A stretch of 15,261 nucleotides of DNA, taken from NCBI GenBank assembly GCA_016839655.1, contig JAEOTW010000294.1:1-15261 (forward strand), written 5' to 3'. Below are positions 13,462 to 15,261 of the stretch, in pieces. Every line of letters starts with the position of its first letter. Within the stretch, counting starts at the first letter, position 1. The position numbers and the translations under genes are program-made. The DNA is from Promethearchaeota archaeon. GTDB lineage: Archaea > Asgardarchaeota > Lokiarchaeia > Sigynarchaeales > SOKP01. Under the pieces are notes generated by a model. It did not search any database and had not been told where the DNA came from. It saw only the letters and a program-made list of their open reading frames with translations.

Positions 13462-13995
13462 ATGAACTTATGGAGAGAAATTCCACCAGGAGATAATCCT
13501 CCAGTTAACTTAAACGCTGTTATTGAAGTTATTAGTGGGTCAAGAGATAAATATGAGTATAAACCTGAATGGGAAGCTTTTTTATTGGACCGTGTTATTC
13601 CCTCATCCGTTATATTCCCCGTAGAATATGGTTTTATCCCCCAGACATGGTCAGATGATAACGACCCTCTTGATATAATGATATTGAGTTATGAACCACT
13701 TGAAGTAGGGTGTATAGTAAAGGTCCGAGTGATTGGAGCACTAATTATTGAAGATGAACATGGAGACGACCCAAAAATCCTTTCTGTTTTGATTAATGAT
13801 GCTAGATTCAACGGATATAACGATATTTTAGATGTTCATGAGCATAGACTTAAGGAAATTCAAGAATTCTATGAGACATACAAAAGATTAGAACCACATA
13901 AATGGGTAAAATTTAAAGAATGGTTAAATGCTAAAGATGCTAAAGAAATTATAAAGTATTCAATTAAACTGTTTAAAGATAAATGGGTAAAATAA
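13462..13995 (+). CDS. ppa: Inorganic pyrophosphatase (family I)
   Basis: Soluble family I pyrophosphatase of 177 residues, about the usual length. It hydrolyses the pyrophosphate released by nucleotide polymerisation and activation reactions, using magnesium. The signature DNDPLD at 66-71 gives D66 and D71, and DEHGDD at 98-103 gives D98 and D103. These match E. coli D65, D70, D97 and D102. Other family features are FLLDRVIPSSVIFPVEYGFIP (40-60) with its basic and tyrosine residues, and YKRLEPHKWVKFKEW late in the protein. All active-site acids are intact. It begins at an ATG behind a leaderless-type promoter and ends 14 bases before the NUDIX gene, so the two form an operon. Confidence 0.96.
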   Translation: MNLWREIPPGDNPPVNLNAVIEVISGSRDKYEYKPEWEAFLLDRVIPSSVIFPVEYGFIPQTWSDDNDPLDIMILSYEPLEVGCIVKVRVIGALIIEDEHGDDPKILSVLINDARFNGYNDILDVHEHRLKEIQEFYETYKRLEPHKWVKFKEWLNAKDAKEIIKYSIKLFKDKWVK

Positions 13996-14009
13996 AAAGA
14001 AATTGAATT

Positions 14010-14477
14010 ATGGCAGATAAAGAAAAATTAACTGCTTATGATACAAGAAAGTACCCAATAAGGCCTCATATTGGTGTGGGAGTTTTATTAGTACGAAATA
14101 AACACTTACTTTTAGTGGAAAGGAAATACGATCCAGATGCGGGATATTGGAGTATTCCTGGAGGACATTTAGATCTTGGAGAAAGGGTAGAAGCTGCTGC
14201 AGAGAGAGAAGCTTATGAAGAAACTGGTTTTAAAGTTAAAGTATCAGAATTAGCAGGAATTATTGACAAAATTATGTATGATGGAAACGGAGAAATTGAA
14301 TATCATTATGTTTTAATCAATTATTTTGTAGAACAAATAGATGGAGATCCTAATCAACCACCTAGGGCAGCAGATGATGCTTTAGATGCTAGATTTGTAC
14401 CTTTTGATGATCTAAAAGATTATAAATTAACTGAATCTTTAATTGAGCTTCTCAAACAATTAAAAATTGGATATTAG
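14010..14477 (+). CDS. NUDIX hydrolase
   Basis: 155 residues, with a complete NUDIX box at 52-74: GHLDLGE, seven residues, RE, AYEETGF. This fits G-x5-E-x7-R-E-U-x-E-E-x-G-U exactly, so magnesium binding and hydrolysis of a nucleoside diphosphate linked to another group (NDP-X) should be intact. The core strand motif IGVGVLLVRNKHLLLVERK and the following YWSIPGG are typical of ADP-ribose, mutator-type or nucleotide-sugar enzymes, and the sequence does not choose between them. The gene starts 14 bases after the pyrophosphatase stop. The pair is logical because NUDIX action and nucleotide metabolism feed phosphate and pyrophosphate products to the same pool. It is cytoplasmic, with no extra domain. 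Confidence 0.94.
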   Translation: MADKEKLTAYDTRKYPIRPHIGVGVLLVRNKHLLLVERKYDPDAGYWSIPGGHLDLGERVEAAAEREAYEETGFKVKVSELAGIIDKIMYDGNGEIEYHYVLINYFVEQIDGDPNQPPRAADDALDARFVPFDDLKDYKLTESLIELLKQLKIGY

Positions 14478-14599
14478 AAAAGAAAAAATAAGAATTTTTT
14501 AGCTTATAACTTCTTTTTAATAAACTCATTTCTATATATGACATAAATGTAAATATTTAAATGATAAACCATCATAATTAGACTTACAACGAAATCTAA

Positions 14600-14620
14600 T
14601 TTAGAAATATAAATTCTAAA
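14600..14620 (+). repeat. Inverted repeat TTTAGAA-N7-TTCTAAA at the start of the orphan gene
   Basis: Perfect 7-base arms around a 7-base AT spacer. The second arm ends one base before the GTG start at 14622 and overlaps the AAAGGTG ribosome-binding-like sequence. It resembles the palindrome at 8623-8643 (same TAGAA/TTCTA arms and same spacer length). If formed in RNA, the hairpin could mask the start. If a DNA operator, it would sit downstream of a promoter. Confidence 0.35.
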
Positions 14621-14621
14621 G

Positions 14622-14963
14622 GTGTTGAAAATTACAATTCTATTTAATCGAGTATGGTTTCCACCAGATCAAGCAAATAAAATAGGTAAAAGTTTTGTAG
14701 ATTATCTTAAGGATAATCCCCCTGACAGAACTATAGAGAAAAATTTATGTATCGCTATTTCATCTGATGACGAAGGAATAATACTAGCTTATGGTATTAG
14801 CGAAGTAATGAAAGGAAAAGAAAAGGAGGCTTTAATGCGTAATACAAAACAAAACCTTTTCTTAGCATCTAAAATTGATGGTGTTAGATATAAAACCGAT
14901 ATTTTTTTGGATTTCACAGAAGCTTATAAAATAATAGATATGGCACCACCAGCGGAAGTATAA
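14622..14963 (+). CDS. Small orphan protein of unknown function, ferredoxin-like alpha/beta pattern
   Basis: 113 residues, started at GTG (14622); a TTG one codon later is equally possible. An in-frame TAA at 14610 rules out a longer ORF. I do not recognise the family with certainty. The predicted order is strand 3-9, helix 16-30, strand 42-47, strand 52-60, helix 65-83, strand 87-97, then a short helix. This is the beta-alpha-beta-beta-alpha-beta order of a ferredoxin-like (dimeric alpha/beta barrel) fold. Marked residues are VWFPPDQANKIG near 11-22, DNPPD near 31-35, and IDGVRYKTDIFLDFTEA near 85-101. There is no cysteine cluster, signal peptide or membrane helix. An 11-T tract follows, so it is a single gene placed before thiC. 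I recall similar small proteins in Asgard genomes, but this is memory, not a search. Confidence 0.7.
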   Translation: MLKITILFNRVWFPPDQANKIGKSFVDYLKDNPPDRTIEKNLCIAISSDDEGIILAYGISEVMKGKEKEALMRNTKQNLFLASKIDGVRYKTDIFLDFTEAYKIIDMAPPAEV

Positions 14964-14975
14964 TTTATAACAAAA

Positions 14976-14986
14976 TTTTTTTTTTT
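14976..14986 (+). terminator. T11 tract after the orphan gene
   Basis: Eleven T begin 13 bases after the stop codon, the longest T run in the window. It fits an archaeal U-tract terminator separating this gene from thiC. Confidence 0.5.
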
Positions 14987-15141
14987 CATTTTCAGGTATA
15001 ATTATATTATTTTATCAGAAAAAATGATATAATGTACTATTTCTAAATCATAAGACAAAAGAATATAATTTTAGCCGTATTATTTGTAATAGAGAAAACA
15101 CTCGATATTTATTGAATAATATTTGAAGTAGGTTCGAAGAA

Positions 15142-15261
15142 TTGTCTACATTAATGAAAACAGCTAAGAATGGTAATATTACCAGAGATATGGAGATTGT
15201 CGCTCAAAATGAACAAGTAGATGTTGATTTTATAAGGCGAGGTATTAAAGAAGGAAGAATT
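15142..15261 (+). CDS. thiC: Phosphomethylpyrimidine synthase ThiC, N-terminal fragment
   Basis: The first 40 codons of ThiC run off the window end. ThiC is the radical-SAM enzyme that converts aminoimidazole ribotide into the pyrimidine half of thiamine. The reading frame gives MSTLMKTAKNGNI, then TRDMEIVAQNEQVDVDFIRRG and IKEGRI. This matches the archaeal/clostridial ThiC opening (ARKGxIT.EMxxVAxxExVDxEFIRRGIxxGRI). The TTG at 15142 is preferred over the ATG at 15154 because homologues have three or four residues before the K-x-A-x-x-G segment; an in-frame TGA at 15124 limits extension. The catalytic cysteine motif (CX2CX4C) lies near the C-terminus and is outside the window. The 178 bases upstream are AT-rich with no recognisable TPP riboswitch. 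Confidence 0.85.
   Translation, partial: MSTLMKTAKNGNITRDMEIVAQNEQVDVDFIRRGIKEGRI

Noticed and set aside
14964..15141. Possible TPP riboswitch before thiC
   Set aside because: The conserved cores are absent. Only a weak 5-base TATCA/TGATA pairing near 15015-15033 is seen.
1..15261. tRNA genes, CRISPR arrays, transposases, attachment sites
   Set aside because: No cloverleaf, regular spacer-repeat pattern, transposase motif or flanking direct repeats were found on reading either strand.

Overview
The window is very AT-rich. It reads as chromosome of an archaeon, most probably an Asgard (Lokiarchaeia-like) lineage. This is inferred from archaeal-style promoters (a TATA-like box about 28 bases before an ATG, with almost no leader), Shine-Dalgarno variants of the GGAGGTGAT type inside operons, a long TPR protein, an N-glycosylation-rich membrane-anchored beta-propeller and a dual-specificity-type phosphatase. 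No rRNA or marker gene is present, so the lineage is not proven. No tRNA, CRISPR array, insertion sequence or prophage is visible.

Layout. Bases 1-3293 (+) carry two tandem XRE-type regulators, then an ABC ATPase and a large ABC-2-like permease. This looks like a regulator-plus-exporter operon. A convergent arginase/agmatinase-family gene follows (3318-4232, -). It is divergent from a cysteine-rich iron-sulfur protein with two ferredoxin clusters (4339-5502, +). A 780-residue TPR protein lies on the minus strand (5553-7895). Divergent from it are a DUF3795-like cysteine-rich protein (8028-8606) and an Amidohydro_3 (YtcJ-like) amidohydrolase (8667-10244). Convergent with these is an eight-bladed propeller protein anchored at the cell surface (10296-11504, -). 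Next, on the minus strand, are an unrecognised multidomain protein (11641-12810) and a protein tyrosine/dual-specificity phosphatase (12895-13380). Divergent from the phosphatase is an inorganic pyrophosphatase plus NUDIX hydrolase operon (13462-14477). The window closes with a 113-residue orphan protein (14622-14963) and the first 40 codons of thiC (15142 to the end).

How the genes work together. Two groups make functional sense. The XRE/XRE/ATPase/permease run is probably a self-regulated exporter. The Ppa/NUDIX pair is a pyrophosphate and nucleotide-diphosphate clean-up operon that shares an 81-base divergent promoter region with the phosphatase. The remaining genes look like single transcription units. 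No complete, obviously new defence or metabolic system is visible. The least explained items are the iron-sulfur protein with a CSCCGCCC motif, the 58-residue-period TPR array, the unknown protein next to the phosphatase, and the 113-residue protein before thiC. There is no gene-free stretch longer than about 180 bases.
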